In this document: in pieces, positions 24,651 to 33,477 of the stretch
Layout: each line of letters starts with the position of its first letter
Position numbering within the stretch: position 1 is the first letter of the stretch
DNA from: Bacillota bacterium
Lineage (GTDB): Bacteria > Bacillota > Clostridia > Clostridiales > Clostridiaceae
DNA length: 33,954 bases
Assembly (NCBI GenBank): GCA_023451395.1
Contig: JAEXZL010000127.1
Span: forward strand, 1 to 33,954
Direction: 5' to 3'
The notes under the pieces: model-generated
Told to the model about the DNA's origin: nothing
The model's database searches: none
What the model saw: only the letters and a program-made list of their open reading frames with translations
Translations under genes and position numbers: made by a program

Positions 24651-25485
24651 CCTCTGCCACCCCCAAATAGGCATCAATAACCCTTTGATTGTTTTGAATT
24701 TCTGACGGCACCCCAGAAGCAATGAGCTTGCCAAAGTCTATTACATAAATTCTATCAGATATCTCCATTACAAGATTCATATGATGCTCTATCATGAAAA
24801 TTGTTAAATTAAATCTACTTTTTATTTCTCTTATAAAATCTGTGAGTTCATTTGTTTCCTGAGGGTTCATACCGGCAGCTGGTTCATCTAATAACAAAAG
24901 GATTGGGTTCGTAGCTAGTGCTCGAGCAATTTCTAAATGACGCTGTTTACCATAGGGCAGAGAACTTGCAATTTCATCCTTTAGACTTAAAAGTCCCAAA
25001 ATGTCCAGTAGCTCTAGAGCTTCCTCTTTAATTTTCTTTTCTTCTTTATAATTAACCATAAAAGTAGCGGATAGGAGATTAGCCTTTAAATTCATGTGCT
25101 TTGCAATTAGAACATTTTCAAATACAGTTAGATCCTTGAAGAGTCTTATATTTTGAAAGGTTCTTGCAACTCCAAGTTTAGTTATTTTATCAGGAGTTTT
25201 TTCAATTATATTCTTATATTTCTGCTGGTTTTCACCGGAATAGAGCTTTTTCATATTTCCTCTTGGAAAGCCTTCAAGAATTTTCTTATCCTTAAAATAA
25301 ACAGCACCGTTTGTAGGAGAATAAACTCCAGTAACCACATTAAAGGCAGTGGTTTTTCCTGCTCCATTAGGACCAATTAGGGCTACTATTTCTCCTTTAT
25401 TAACCTGGAGGGAAAGATTATTAACTGCTACGACACCGCCAAACTGCATAGTGATATCCTCAAGGCTTAAAATACAGCTACTCAT
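24643..25485 (-). CDS. livG: branched-chain amino acid ABC transporter ATPase LivG
   Basis: 280 residues. Walker A is GPNGAGKT (38-45), the signature region is SLPYGKQRHLEIARAL, and Walker B is LLLLDEPAAGMNP, with the switch His in MIEHHM. The C-terminal VIDAYLG block is typical of LivG. About 20 extra residues between Walker A and the Q-loop (near 62-85, charged) are longer than in Escherichia coli LivG. The ATG at 25485 follows GGAGGAG and overlaps the end of livM, so the earlier in-frame ATG at 25527 inside livM is rejected. Confidence 0.92.
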   Translation of the reverse strand: MSSCILSLEDITMQFGGVVAVNNLSLQVNKGEIVALIGPNGAGKTTAFNVVTGVYSPTNGAVYFKDKKILEGFPRGNMKKLYSGENQQKYKNIIEKTPDKITKLGVARTFQNIRLFKDLTVFENVLIAKHMNLKANLLSATFMVNYKEEKKIKEEALELLDILGLLSLKDEIASSLPYGKQRHLEIARALATNPILLLLDEPAAGMNPQETNELTDFIREIKSRFNLTIFMIEHHMNLVMEISDRIYVIDFGKLIASGVPSEIQNNQRVIDAYLGVAEDE

Positions 25486-26575
25486 TATTTTCTCCTCCCT
25501 TCTTATCCTTAGATTTAAATCTTCCAAAGAAATGCTTTAAACTCTTATAAATATTGTCCCAGGAAAATTCTTTATTTCCCATTAATCCTCGGGGATAGAA
25601 GAGGACTATTACCATAAGAAGCACTGAAAAAATAACCATTCTAAAGCCCGCTCTAAAAATTGGAATTTCAAAAGAGCCAATAGAAAGAGGGGAGTCAAAG
25701 AATCTCAGAAGTTCCTTTCCTGCAGTTATTAAATAAGCAGAAATAACAGTACCTGATATACTACCCATACCTCCCAAGACTACAATTAGCAAAAGCTCGT
25801 AAGTAACGGCAATTTTAAATTGATTAGAATCAACTGCTGTAAGATGAGAGGCAAGAAGTCCACCTCCAATTCCTGAAAAAAAGGCACCTATGGTGAAGGC
25901 CATCTGTTTGTGCTTGAAAAGATTAATTCCCATAGCCTCTGCTGCAATATCATCCTCTCTTATGGCCTTAAAAGCACGTCCATAGGAGGATTTTAAAATA
26001 AGAACCATTATAGCTATACAGAGAGCTGATATGCCTATAGGTATAAAAAGACTTTTGAAGCCGGGAATGCTCTTAATACCTAGAGAACCATTGGTTATAG
26101 AGGCTAATTGATCATTTGCAATAACTGCTCGGATTATTTCAGAAAAACCTAGGGTTGCTATTGCTAGGTAGTCACTTTTAAGTCTTAGTACAGGAGTTCC
26201 TATAATTAGGGCAAAGACTGCGGCTAAAAGCCCTCCCAATAGTAATGCAATGGTGAAAGGAAGTTCAATATTTGCAAGAGCTGAATTTATAGGTATTAAA
26301 TAATATATATTTGCTCTAAGTTCAGTAGGAATGGTTAGAACACCTACTGTATAAGCACCAATTGCCATAAAGCCAGCTTGTCCTAAAGAGAATAAACCTG
26401 TAAAGCCGTTTACCAAATTCATGGATACTCCTACTAAGGCATAAATTGCACCTAGTCTTACAATTCTTGTAATATACGAGCTTCCAATAACCTTGTTATC
26501 TAACAGATATATCAATAAGATTAATATAATAGCAAGAACAAGGATTAGGATTGTTTTTGTTTTCTTTTTTATCAT
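25478..26575 (-). CDS. livM: branched-chain amino acid ABC transporter permease LivM
   Basis: 365 residues and about ten membrane helices. It has the LivM motifs GLFSLGQAGFMAIGAY (about 59-74), SDYLAIATLGFSEIIRA and GRAFKAIREDDIAAEAMGIN, the cytoplasmic EAA-like loop contacting LivG/LivF, plus GGMGSISGTV. A charged tail (KSKDKKGGENNE) follows the last helix. It begins 7 nt after the livH stop codon, with the AAGGTGTG ribosome site inside livH's end. Confidence 0.92.
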   Translation of the reverse strand: MIKKKTKTILILVLAIILILLIYLLDNKVIGSSYITRIVRLGAIYALVGVSMNLVNGFTGLFSLGQAGFMAIGAYTVGVLTIPTELRANIYYLIPINSALANIELPFTIALLLGGLLAAVFALIIGTPVLRLKSDYLAIATLGFSEIIRAVIANDQLASITNGSLGIKSIPGFKSLFIPIGISALCIAIMVLILKSSYGRAFKAIREDDIAAEAMGINLFKHKQMAFTIGAFFSGIGGGLLASHLTAVDSNQFKIAVTYELLLIVVLGGMGSISGTVISAYLITAGKELLRFFDSPLSIGSFEIPIFRAGFRMVIFSVLLMVIVLFYPRGLMGNKEFSWDNIYKSLKHFFGRFKSKDKKGGENNE

Positions 26576-26582
26576 AATAACA

Positions 26583-27476
26583 TCACACCTTGTCAGTAAT
26601 CTTTTCGCCTAGTAGACCGCTAGGCCTAACAAAAAGCATTATAATTAATAAAACAAAGGTAAAAGCATCGCTGTAGCCAGTCATGCTGGGGAAAAAGGCA
26701 ACTAGGAAGGTTTCACAAATACCTATAATAAAGCCCCCTAGTACAGCTCCAGGTATGCTGCCTATTCCTCCTAGTACTGCAGCAACAAAGCACTTAAGGC
26801 CCGGCATCATACCGCTGTAGGGATATACTGAAGGACGAGGTGCAAAGTACAGTATAGCTCCTACTGCAGCTAGAGCAGAACCTATGGCAAAGGAGATGCT
26901 AATAACACGATTAATTTTAATACCCATGAGCTGAGAGGTTTCAAAATCTTTGGAAACAGCCCTCATAGCCATTCCTACCTTTGTTTTATTAACTAAGTAC
27001 ATAAGAATAGCAAGAAGTATAAGGGTGACTACTGGGGTAATAAAGGTAGCTATTTGTGAATGGATATTTCCTATGACTATCTGCTTCTGAAGAAAGGTTA
27101 GCTCTGGAAAAGCCTTTGGTAATCCTGTAAATAGATAAGTAGCTAGATTTTCTAATAAGAAAGAAACCCCTATTGCGGATATCATAACAGACATTCGAGG
27201 AGAGGTCCTTAGAGGCTTGTAGGCAAGCTTTTCTATAAACACCCCAAGAAACACTGTTGCCATTATTGCTAAAGGAATAGCCACATACCAAGGGAGCATG
27301 AAGTTTACCATTGCAAAAATCATAAAATAGCCAGCCATCATAAAAATATCACCGTGAGCAAAATTAATAAGCCTTAGGATACCATAAACCATAGTATATC
27401 CGATGGCAATTAGTGCATAAGCACTGCCTACAGAAATACCAGTGAAGGTATGCTGTAGAAAAGTATCTAAAGTCAT
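26583..27476 (-). CDS. livH: branched-chain amino acid ABC transporter permease LivH
   Basis: 297 residues and about eight helices. LivH blocks include GSAYALIAIGYTMVYGILRLINFAHGD (about 17-43), the EAA-like loop GMAMRAVSKDFETSQLMGI (about 172-190) and VLGGIGSIPGAVLGG (about 235-249). It forms the translocation pore with LivM. An AAAGGAGGG site precedes the ATG. It is separated from livJ by 122 nt with a hairpin, so lower expression than the binding protein is likely. Confidence 0.92.
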   Translation of the reverse strand: MTLDTFLQHTFTGISVGSAYALIAIGYTMVYGILRLINFAHGDIFMMAGYFMIFAMVNFMLPWYVAIPLAIMATVFLGVFIEKLAYKPLRTSPRMSVMISAIGVSFLLENLATYLFTGLPKAFPELTFLQKQIVIGNIHSQIATFITPVVTLILLAILMYLVNKTKVGMAMRAVSKDFETSQLMGIKINRVISISFAIGSALAAVGAILYFAPRPSVYPYSGMMPGLKCFVAAVLGGIGSIPGAVLGGFIIGICETFLVAFFPSMTGYSDAFTFVLLIIMLFVRPSGLLGEKITDKV

Positions 27477-27556
27477 GAGTGTACCCTCCTTTATACAATG
27501 TATAAAAATATGAAGTAGTTGCTATTATCAAGAATATAATTGTATTTATTAATTTA

Positions 27557-27586
27557 ATCCTGAGAAAGCAATTGCTTCCCCAGGAT
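27557..27586 (-). promoter_or_regulatory. intercistronic hairpin between livJ and livH
   Basis: ATCCTG/CAGGAT arms (27557-27562 and 27581-27586) enclose an inner GAAGCAATTGCTTC-like palindrome. It starts 12 nt after the livJ stop codon and lacks a T-run on the minus strand. It is better read as an mRNA-stabilising or partial-attenuation hairpin than as a full terminator. Confidence 0.55.
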
Positions 27587-27598
27587 AAATAATTAATA

Positions 27599-28777
27599 CT
27601 ATTCTGTTAGAGAATCCACTGTTACAGTCTCATAATATTGAAATTTACCATTCTTAACTATTTTTATGATTGCATAGTTCTTTATTGCATCACCATTTTT
27701 ATCAAAATTAAGAGTACCTGTCACTGCATCAAAATCCTTTGTAGCCTTTAGCGCCTTCATTATAGCTTCACCATCCGTTGAGCCGGCTCTATTTATAGCA
27801 TCTATCATAACTATATAGGCATCATAGCCCAAGGCTGAAACTGCAGGGATTATTTCCTCTTTACCCTTTGATTTTAGTTCCTCTTTAAAGCCCTTTACGA
27901 AACCTTTAGCAATTTCTGTGGCCTGACTATTGTTTTCATCAAAGAAGGTTGAAAGAACTACGCCCTCAGAATCAGCTCCGGCATTTTCTATAATAGCTGA
28001 GTTTTCCCAAGTATCTCCACCCATTATTGGACAAGTGATACCTAAGGCTCTTGCCTGCTTTATAAGTAGAGGAGCAGTGGTTATTGAGGAGGGAGCAAAT
28101 ATTACATCAGGATTAGCTGCTTTAATGTTTTGGAGAATAGCATTAAAGTCCGTTGCATTCTGCTGGAAGGTAGCTTTTGCTACTACAGAGCTTTCATTTT
28201 TTGTTAACTTCTTAAAAGCACTTTCAAAAAACTGTCCAAGTCCTGTGGAATAGTCATCACCTAATTGTGTGATAACTGCAGCAGTCTTTGCATTGTTTTT
28301 TACAGCGTAATTAGCCATTACTGTTCCCTGGAAGGGATCAAGGAAACAAGTTCTAAAATAGTAATCATTTCCTAAGGTTACTTGAGGGTTTGTACATGAA
28401 GCACCCATAGCAGGTATACCAGCTTCTTTGAATATATCTCCTGCAACTATTGAAACTCCTGAGCCGTAGGAGCCTATCACTGCAACTACCCCTTGATCAA
28501 CTAAATAATTTGCAGCATTAGCTGCTTCTGTTTTGTCTGACTTATTATCCACAATAACTAATTCCACCTTATAGGTTTTATCACCTATTTTAACAGTGGG
28601 GTTAATTTTGTTGGCATAAATAATCCCATCAGCCTCTTGTTGACCGCCCCCTCCATTTTCACCGGTGGTAGGCTCGAAAACGCCAATCTTAATCACATTT
28701 TCTTCTTCCTTGCTGCATCCAATCATTAGCATTGATAACATACAAAGTACCATTGCAATGGAAAGTAGTTTTTTCAT
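27599..28777 (-). CDS. livJ: branched-chain amino acid binding lipoprotein LivJ/LivK
   Basis: 392 residues, with a lipoprotein signal (lipobox MIGC, Cys21) and a two-lobe periplasmic-binding-protein type I fold. Family landmarks are IKIGVFEPTTGENGGGGQQ, VVAVIGSYGSGVSIVAG, PAMGASCTNPQVT and FRTCFLDPFQGTVMANY. The mature protein tethered to the membrane captures leucine, isoleucine or valine and hands it to LivHM. The ATG at 28777 is chosen because GGGAGGA precedes it and the signal peptide starts there; the upstream in-frame ATGs give a poor N-terminus. First gene of the minus-strand cluster. Confidence 0.92.
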   Translation of the reverse strand: MKKLLSIAMVLCMLSMLMIGCSKEEENVIKIGVFEPTTGENGGGGQQEADGIIYANKINPTVKIGDKTYKVELVIVDNKSDKTEAANAANYLVDQGVVAVIGSYGSGVSIVAGDIFKEAGIPAMGASCTNPQVTLGNDYYFRTCFLDPFQGTVMANYAVKNNAKTAAVITQLGDDYSTGLGQFFESAFKKLTKNESSVVAKATFQQNATDFNAILQNIKAANPDVIFAPSSITTAPLLIKQARALGITCPIMGGDTWENSAIIENAGADSEGVVLSTFFDENNSQATEIAKGFVKGFKEELKSKGKEEIIPAVSALGYDAYIVMIDAINRAGSTDGEAIMKALKATKDFDAVTGTLNFDKNGDAIKNYAIIKIVKNGKFQYYETVTVDSLTE

Positions 28778-28948
28778 TTTGAAAATCCTCCCTAAAAATG
28801 ATATTTTCATAAAAACCAAATAAATATTTTGCAATTTATAACATTAAGCTATAAATCAATGAATAAAATTAAGGAATTCTGTATGATATGTACAAACTGA
28901 ACTTTGTCGTATCCTATGTATCTATATGATTTAAGGGATATGCTCTTC

Positions 28949-28977
28949 TTTAGAATTTATTTATTATAAGATATACT
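28949..28977 (+). promoter_or_regulatory. probable promoter of the pepF-hlyIII pair
   Basis: TTTAGA (28949-28954), a 17-bp spacer and TATACT (28972-28977). Transcription would start near 28984. That leaves too little leader for the ATG at 28995 and favours the TTG start at 29034. Confidence 0.45.
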
Positions 28978-29033
28978 AAAGGGAAGAGAATAATATGCTA
29001 ATTTTAAAAAATATATACAAGGAGGTAGCAATA

Positions 29034-30863
29034 TTGAGTGAAAAGCATGGTGAAAATTTAAAGAGTAAAGTGGGCAAAGAGCTTTCTCTTATCTGGAGTC
29101 TTAAGGAGTTGTATAGTTCTTTTCAAGGACAGGACTTCCTTAGAGATTTAGACCTTTTAGACAAAAGGATACAGGAGCTTAACCACATGGCAGAAAGCAA
29201 CTTCAAGGATACTAGCAATAGAGTAGTAAAGCTTGAGGAGTATATAACAAAGCTAAATGAATATCAGGATCTCTTCGGTAGGCTAATGGTTTATGCTAAT
29301 CTTTCCTTTTCAGCTAATTCAAAGGATGGCATTGCAAAGAGCTATATGGGAATTATCGAAGCAAAGAGTACAGCTCTTACAAAAACGAAGGTTCGCTTTT
29401 CTAAATGGCTTCTAGGGATAGAAAATCTTAAAGAGCTAAGTGAAAGCTCTGATATTATAAAGGATCATTTATTTTTCTTAGAGGAAACCCGTAAGCAGGC
29501 TGCCTATACCTTAGATGAAAAAGAAGAGGATGCTATTGCAAAATTAAGACTCACAGGCTCAAGTGCTTGGGCAAATATGAAGAAGCTCCTAGCTTCTAAT
29601 CACACTGTTGACATTGAGCTTCAAGGGAAAAAGGAAACCTTGGGGATTAATTATATTAAAAATATGTCCTTTTCAAAGGATGGAGAGCTGAGACGAAAGG
29701 CCTACTATGCAGAAAAGGAAAGCAACGAAAAAATAGCAGAGCCCATTGCAGCAGCCTTAAATGCAATTAAGGGAGAGGTTTTAACCTTGTGTGATATGAA
29801 GGGATATATGTCCCCGCTACATAAAACATTAGTAGATTCACATATGGATGAGGAAACCCTTGAGACTATGTTAAAGGTGATGAAGGAAAGCCTTATAGAT
29901 TTTCAACCTTATTTTAGTAAGAAGGCTGAAATTTTAGGTCATAAAGATAAGCTTCCATACTATGATATTATGGCTCCAGTGGGAAAGGATATGGTTTTTA
30001 GCTACCCTGAGGCAGCAGAGTATGTGATAAAGCATTTTTACTCCTTCTCTGAGGAAATGGGAGATATGGCATCAGAGGCTTTCAACAATAGTTGGATAGA
30101 TGCAGAGGTTAGAGAAGGGAAAAGTGGAGGAGCCTTCTGCAGCAATATTCATGGTATTGGTGAAAGCAGAATATTATCAAGCTTTAGTGGAAGCTTCAAA
30201 AATGTATGCACTCTTGCCCATGAGCTTGGGCATGCTTATCATGGTCACATTTTAAGGACAGAGAAAGCCTTAAATGCTTTTTACCCTATGCCCTTAGCTG
30301 AAACTGCATCAATTTTTTCTGAGACCTTAGTAAGAAATGCAGCCCTTCAGGAGGCAGATGAAGAGGAGGCTATGGCAATTTTAGGAGCAGAGCTTATTAA
30401 TAACAGCCAGACTATAGTGGATATATATGCAAGATTCCTTTTTGAAAAAAGAATTTTTGAAGAGAGGAAAAAGGGTCAGCTTTCCTTAAGGGAGATAAAG
30501 GAACTTATGCTTTGGGCTCAGAAGGAGGCTTACGGCGATGCTATAGATCCAGATACCCTTGATGAATATGCATGGATTCATAAGGCACATTATTATTTTC
30601 CAGATAGAAGCTTCTATAACTTCCCTTATGCCTTTGGGCTTCTATTTGCAAAGGGGTTGTATAAAATCTATCTTAAAGAAGGGGATAGCTTTATAAATAA
30701 GTATAGGGATATATTAAGACTTACTGGGAGAGCCTCTGTGTATGATGTAGCAAAATTTGCTGGCATAAATCTTCATAATGAAGAATTTTGGAGAGGTTCA
30801 ATGGAAATAATTAAAAAGGATATTGAAAAATTTTGCAGTATAAAAGGTAGCAATATGTTATAA
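29034..30863 (+). CDS. pepF: oligoendopeptidase F (M3B metallopeptidase)
   Basis: About 609 residues, cytoplasmic. The zinc site is HELGH (His396, Glu397, His400), with the third ligand expected in the AETASIFSE block about 25 residues further on. An N-terminal helical domain carries the typical M3B ordering, and FPYAFGLLFAKGLY near the C-terminus is characteristic of PepF. It cleaves medium-length peptides. Start: AAGGAGGT (29019-29026) lies inside the longer in-frame ORF that begins at ATG 28995. It is ideally placed 7 nt before TTG 29034, giving a product starting MSEKHGEN. The gene is followed 30 nt later by a hemolysin III gene. Confidence 0.9.
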   Translation: MSEKHGENLKSKVGKELSLIWSLKELYSSFQGQDFLRDLDLLDKRIQELNHMAESNFKDTSNRVVKLEEYITKLNEYQDLFGRLMVYANLSFSANSKDGIAKSYMGIIEAKSTALTKTKVRFSKWLLGIENLKELSESSDIIKDHLFFLEETRKQAAYTLDEKEEDAIAKLRLTGSSAWANMKKLLASNHTVDIELQGKKETLGINYIKNMSFSKDGELRRKAYYAEKESNEKIAEPIAAALNAIKGEVLTLCDMKGYMSPLHKTLVDSHMDEETLETMLKVMKESLIDFQPYFSKKAEILGHKDKLPYYDIMAPVGKDMVFSYPEAAEYVIKHFYSFSEEMGDMASEAFNNSWIDAEVREGKSGGAFCSNIHGIGESRILSSFSGSFKNVCTLAHELGHAYHGHILRTEKALNAFYPMPLAETASIFSETLVRNAALQEADEEEAMAILGAELINNSQTIVDIYARFLFEKRIFEERKKGQLSLREIKELMLWAQKEAYGDAIDPDTLDEYAWIHKAHYYFPDRSFYNFPYAFGLLFAKGLYKIYLKEGDSFINKYRDILRLTGRASVYDVAKFAGINLHNEEFWRGSMEIIKKDIEKFCSIKGSNML

Positions 30864-30893
30864 TCGGTAAAAGCATATTGAAGAGGTGAGGTT

Positions 30894-31535
30894 ATGGAAC
30901 AAAAATTTTACACTAAAGGTGAGGAGATTTTTAATGCGGTAACTCATGGAGTAGGTACTGCCTTAGCCCTTGCAGCTCTGGTAATATTAATTATATTATC
31001 ATCAATTTATGGCACATCCTGGCATATGGTCAGCTTTATTATATATGGTTCAACCTTAGTTATTCTATATCTTGGTTCAACACTTTATCATTCAATAACG
31101 AATATTAAAGCAAAGAGGCTCTTTAGGAAATTTGATCATATGTCTATATATCTTCTTATTGCAGGTACCTATACACCTTACTGTCTAACAGTTTTAAGAG
31201 GCACTGTAGGATGGTTAATATTAGGATTGGTTTGGGCTTGCGCTATTGTAGGAATAGTAATAAAGTCCTTTTCCACAGGGAAAAAGGATAAGTTATCCAC
31301 TCTTTTATATATCATAATGGGTTGGGTAATAATTGTTGCCTTTAAGCCACTAGCTCAAGGTATGAGCACTTTAGGAATAGTGTTTTTGATTCTTGGAGGC
31401 CTAGCCTATACCTTTGGAACACTTTTTTATATGAAGGATAAGCTAAAGTTTAATCATGGACTTTGGCATCTCTTTGTAATAGCCGGTAGTATAATGCATT
31501 TTTTCTCAGTGCTTACCACATTGAATATTAGCTAG
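30894..31535 (+). CDS. hemolysin III / PAQR-like membrane protein
   Basis: 213 residues and seven hydrophobic segments. Diagnostic residues are NAVTHGVG (His18), STLYHS, FDHMSIYLLIAGTYTPYC in the middle and HGLWHLFVIAGSIMHFFS at the end; these histidines and the aspartate form the metal-site pattern shared with PAQR proteins. Bacterial members (YqfA/HlyIII) are linked to membrane homeostasis, and true haemolytic activity is doubtful. GAGGTGAGG precedes the ATG. Probably co-transcribed with pepF and ended by the hairpin at 31577. Confidence 0.88.
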   Translation: MEQKFYTKGEEIFNAVTHGVGTALALAALVILIILSSIYGTSWHMVSFIIYGSTLVILYLGSTLYHSITNIKAKRLFRKFDHMSIYLLIAGTYTPYCLTVLRGTVGWLILGLVWACAIVGIVIKSFSTGKKDKLSTLLYIIMGWVIIVAFKPLAQGMSTLGIVFLILGGLAYTFGTLFYMKDKLKFNHGLWHLFVIAGSIMHFFSVLTTLNIS

Positions 31536-31575
31536 AATTTAAAATTAGCTGGAATTCAATATTAGCTATAAATAC
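31527..31575 (+). repeat. 17-bp imperfect tandem repeat over the hlyIII stop codon
   Basis: Units starting ATTAGCT lie at 31527, 31544 and 31561 with exact 17-nt spacing; the first two match at 14 of 17 positions. The TAG stop of the hemolysin III gene lies inside the first unit. Confidence 0.6.
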
Positions 31576-31576
31576 A

Positions 31577-31613
31577 AAGGCGTGGTAAATTATAATATAA
31601 TTTACCACGCCTT
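31577..31613. terminator. bidirectional terminator, 18-bp perfect stem
   Basis: AAGGCGTGGTAAATTATA (31577-31594) and its exact complement (31596-31613) around a single base. AT-rich and T-containing flanks lie on both sides. It separates the convergent hlyIII and rplY genes. Confidence 0.85.
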
Positions 31614-31677
31614 ATCCTATTCTATTTCATTAACCAATACTTATATAATTTAAAGATTTTTATCTGTTGTTTATTGC

Positions 31678-32373
31678 TTAAGCTTTGCCTTCTGCTGGTT
31701 CCTGAGCACTTTTACCAACGCTCTTATCATTTTTTGTTTCCTGTTCTATTTCCTGACCAGGTGCTAAGTCTCCACCTTCACCACTAGAAGCATTTTCATC
31801 TTCTGAAGCATCCACTTCTTCGGTAATTGCAGGCTTATTTGCAAGAGCTATTAAGGTATCTTCTTCTGTTACAAGCTCTACACTCTTTGGAAGTTCTATA
31901 TCTTTAGCATATATTTTATCATTATATTCTAGAGATGAAATATCTATAGTAAGTTCAGAAGGAAGCTTATTTGCTGGTGCCTGAATTTCAATATCTCCCT
32001 GTAGAATTTCTAAAATAAGCTGTTTATATTCAATGCTTTCTCTTCCCTCAAAGGTTATTGGAAGATTTAGTTTAATAACATCTCCAGATTTAACAGCCTG
32101 AAAGTCTACATGGATAAGGCTGTTGGAAAGGAAATCTTTTTGAACCTCTTTAACCATACAGGTATGTTTTTTACCTTTCAAATTTAATGATAATAATGTA
32201 CTTTTTGCATTATTATTAAGAAGCCTAGCCATATCAATTTCTGGAACCTTTATAGATAGGGGCTTTTCCATAGAGCCCCCATATATCACTCCTGGTATAA
32301 TACCTTCTCTTCTTAAAGCCTTTGCTTTATCGGAAGCAGGTCTATCTAAAACCTTCATATCTTTATCGCTCAT
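31678..32373 (-). CDS. rplY: 50S ribosomal protein L25 / general stress protein Ctc
   Basis: 231 residues, the long (TL5/Ctc) form. The 5S rRNA-binding domain (about 1-95) contains ALRREGIIPGVIYGG and FLSNSLIHVDFQAV. A beta-rich C-terminal domain (about 96-185) contains IEIQAPANKLPSELTIDISSL. The last 45 or so residues form an acidic, low-complexity tail. It stabilises the central protuberance of the 50S subunit and is stress-induced in Bacillus. A good AAAGGAGTG precedes the ATG. Here it is not next to pth, its common neighbour in Bacillus. Confidence 0.93.
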   Translation of the reverse strand: MSDKDMKVLDRPASDKAKALRREGIIPGVIYGGSMEKPLSIKVPEIDMARLLNNNAKSTLLSLNLKGKKHTCMVKEVQKDFLSNSLIHVDFQAVKSGDVIKLNLPITFEGRESIEYKQLILEILQGDIEIQAPANKLPSELTIDISSLEYNDKIYAKDIELPKSVELVTEEDTLIALANKPAITEEVDASEDENASSGEGGDLAPGQEIEQETKNDKSVGKSAQEPAEGKA

Positions 32374-32443
32374 GGTAACACTCCTTTTCTTTTCTATATA
32401 TTTATTTTAGCTGATTATTTATAAGGATAAAGGATTTATGGGG

Positions 32444-32477
32444 AATATTAACTAATGCTTTAGCCTTTGTTAATATT
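32444..32477. promoter_or_regulatory. 9-bp inverted repeat upstream of rplY
   Basis: AATATTAAC (32444-32452) and GTTAATATT (32469-32477) are perfect inverted copies separated by 16 nt, about 70-100 nt upstream of the L25 start codon. An operator or an mRNA leader hairpin are both possible. Confidence 0.4.
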
Positions 32478-32532
32478 ATTGTTATGTTGTTAATAAATTT
32501 ATTTTATTTAATGGTGCATAATCATTATTAAA

Positions 32533-32580
32533 AAGGAGCTTGCCCATAAGATAAATAATACCTTAAGGATAAGCTCCCTT
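32533..32580 (-). terminator. terminator after the manganese catalase gene
   Basis: GGAGCTT (32535-32541) and AAGCTCC (32571-32577) form the base of a long imperfect stem. On the minus strand it ends with TTTTTAATAAT. It lies 28 nt beyond the catalase stop codon. Confidence 0.72.
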
Positions 32581-32607
32581 AAAAATCCATTCTTTTTATT
32601 TATAGTT

Positions 32608-33477
32608 TTATTTTAGAGTATCCCATAAATGATCCAAGCCAGGAGCATGCTCATCAGGCCTTTCTGGCATCACTGGAACTGGGAAACCTTCATATATATC
32701 TGGGGCACTCATTTTTCCGCTATCTCTGCTTGGAGATTCTCCATTTATAATCTCACCTATTAGATTCTCATCTAGGGCAAAATTAAATTGAATATTATTA
32801 AAGCCCTTATCAATGTATTTTCTGCATTCTGGATATTTTTCTAAATCATAATTAGGAATAGGGAATATACTACCCCAATTTACACCTAAGGTTTCAAGAG
32901 CTTTAGCAAAGCTATTTTGATGAGCATTGTCTCTAACCATTAAGAAAGCTATGGTCTCACGAAGGGTTTTATTGCTGCTCATTTCATATATTCTTGATTT
33001 CTGAAGTACCCCTGTTGATTCTAAGCTGACGTTGTTTATAAGGTCAGCAATTAAATTTCCGTGATTATATACCCAACTACCATTCCAAGGATTACCTGAG
33101 GCATCCACTGGGAGGGAGCTTTGAGCACCAACTATGTAATGATGAGGATTTACATTATGACCTTTAACTGCATCGCTGAGAGGAGCATTGTTTGGACCGG
33201 AGTTGCCAGGCTCTGAATAACCGGATCCATCTAATAACTGATTTATTGTCGATTGCACAAGCTCTACATGGGCAATTTCCTCTAAGAATACATTTTTTAT
33301 TAAATCTCTATAGGGTTTTGCGTTTCCTCTAAAGTTAGCTGATTGGAAGGAATACTGCATCATTGTACGCATTTCGCCAAATTGGCCTCCTAGAGCCTCT
33401 TGCAGAAATCTTGCAGCTTCTGGATCTGGCTTATCCTTTACTATTTCATTGATTAGATCATCTTTATAAAAATACAT
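32608..33477 (-). CDS. manganese catalase
   Basis: 289 residues, four-helix-bundle non-haem catalase that breaks down hydrogen peroxide at a di-manganese site. Candidate ligands are Glu35 (GGQFGEMRT), Glu67 and His70 (LEEIAHVE), Glu153 (SLESTGV) and His186 (DNAHQNSF), close in spacing to the Lactobacillus enzyme. The length is normal, and the C-terminal region is rich in Pro/Asp. The same family includes spore-coat CotJC, but no cotJA/cotJB lies next to it, so a general oxidative defence role is likelier. AAAGGAGGA precedes the ATG. Single-gene unit. Confidence 0.93.
   Translation of the reverse strand: MYFYKDDLINEIVKDKPDPEAARFLQEALGGQFGEMRTMMQYSFQSANFRGNAKPYRDLIKNVFLEEIAHVELVQSTINQLLDGSGYSEPGNSGPNNAPLSDAVKGHNVNPHHYIVGAQSSLPVDASGNPWNGSWVYNHGNLIADLINNVSLESTGVLQKSRIYEMSSNKTLRETIAFLMVRDNAHQNSFAKALETLGVNWGSIFPIPNYDLEKYPECRKYIDKGFNNIQFNFALDENLIGEIINGESPSRDSGKMSAPDIYEGFPVPVMPERPDEHAPGLDHLWDTLK

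Noticed and set aside
24643..25527. Longer starts for livG (25527), livF (24734) and livJ (28834)
   Set aside because: They extend into upstream genes or lack ribosome sites; internal ATGs with good sites and family-typical N-termini are better.
28760..28830. Possible CodY box around the livJ ribosome site
   Set aside because: The ATTTTCAAAAT palindrome matches the AATTTTCWGAAAATT consensus at only about 9 of 15 positions, which is easy to get by chance in AT-rich DNA.
28778..29033. T-box or other amino acid riboswitch upstream of the liv genes
   Set aside because: No T-box sequence, terminator/antiterminator pair or long structured leader is visible on the minus strand.
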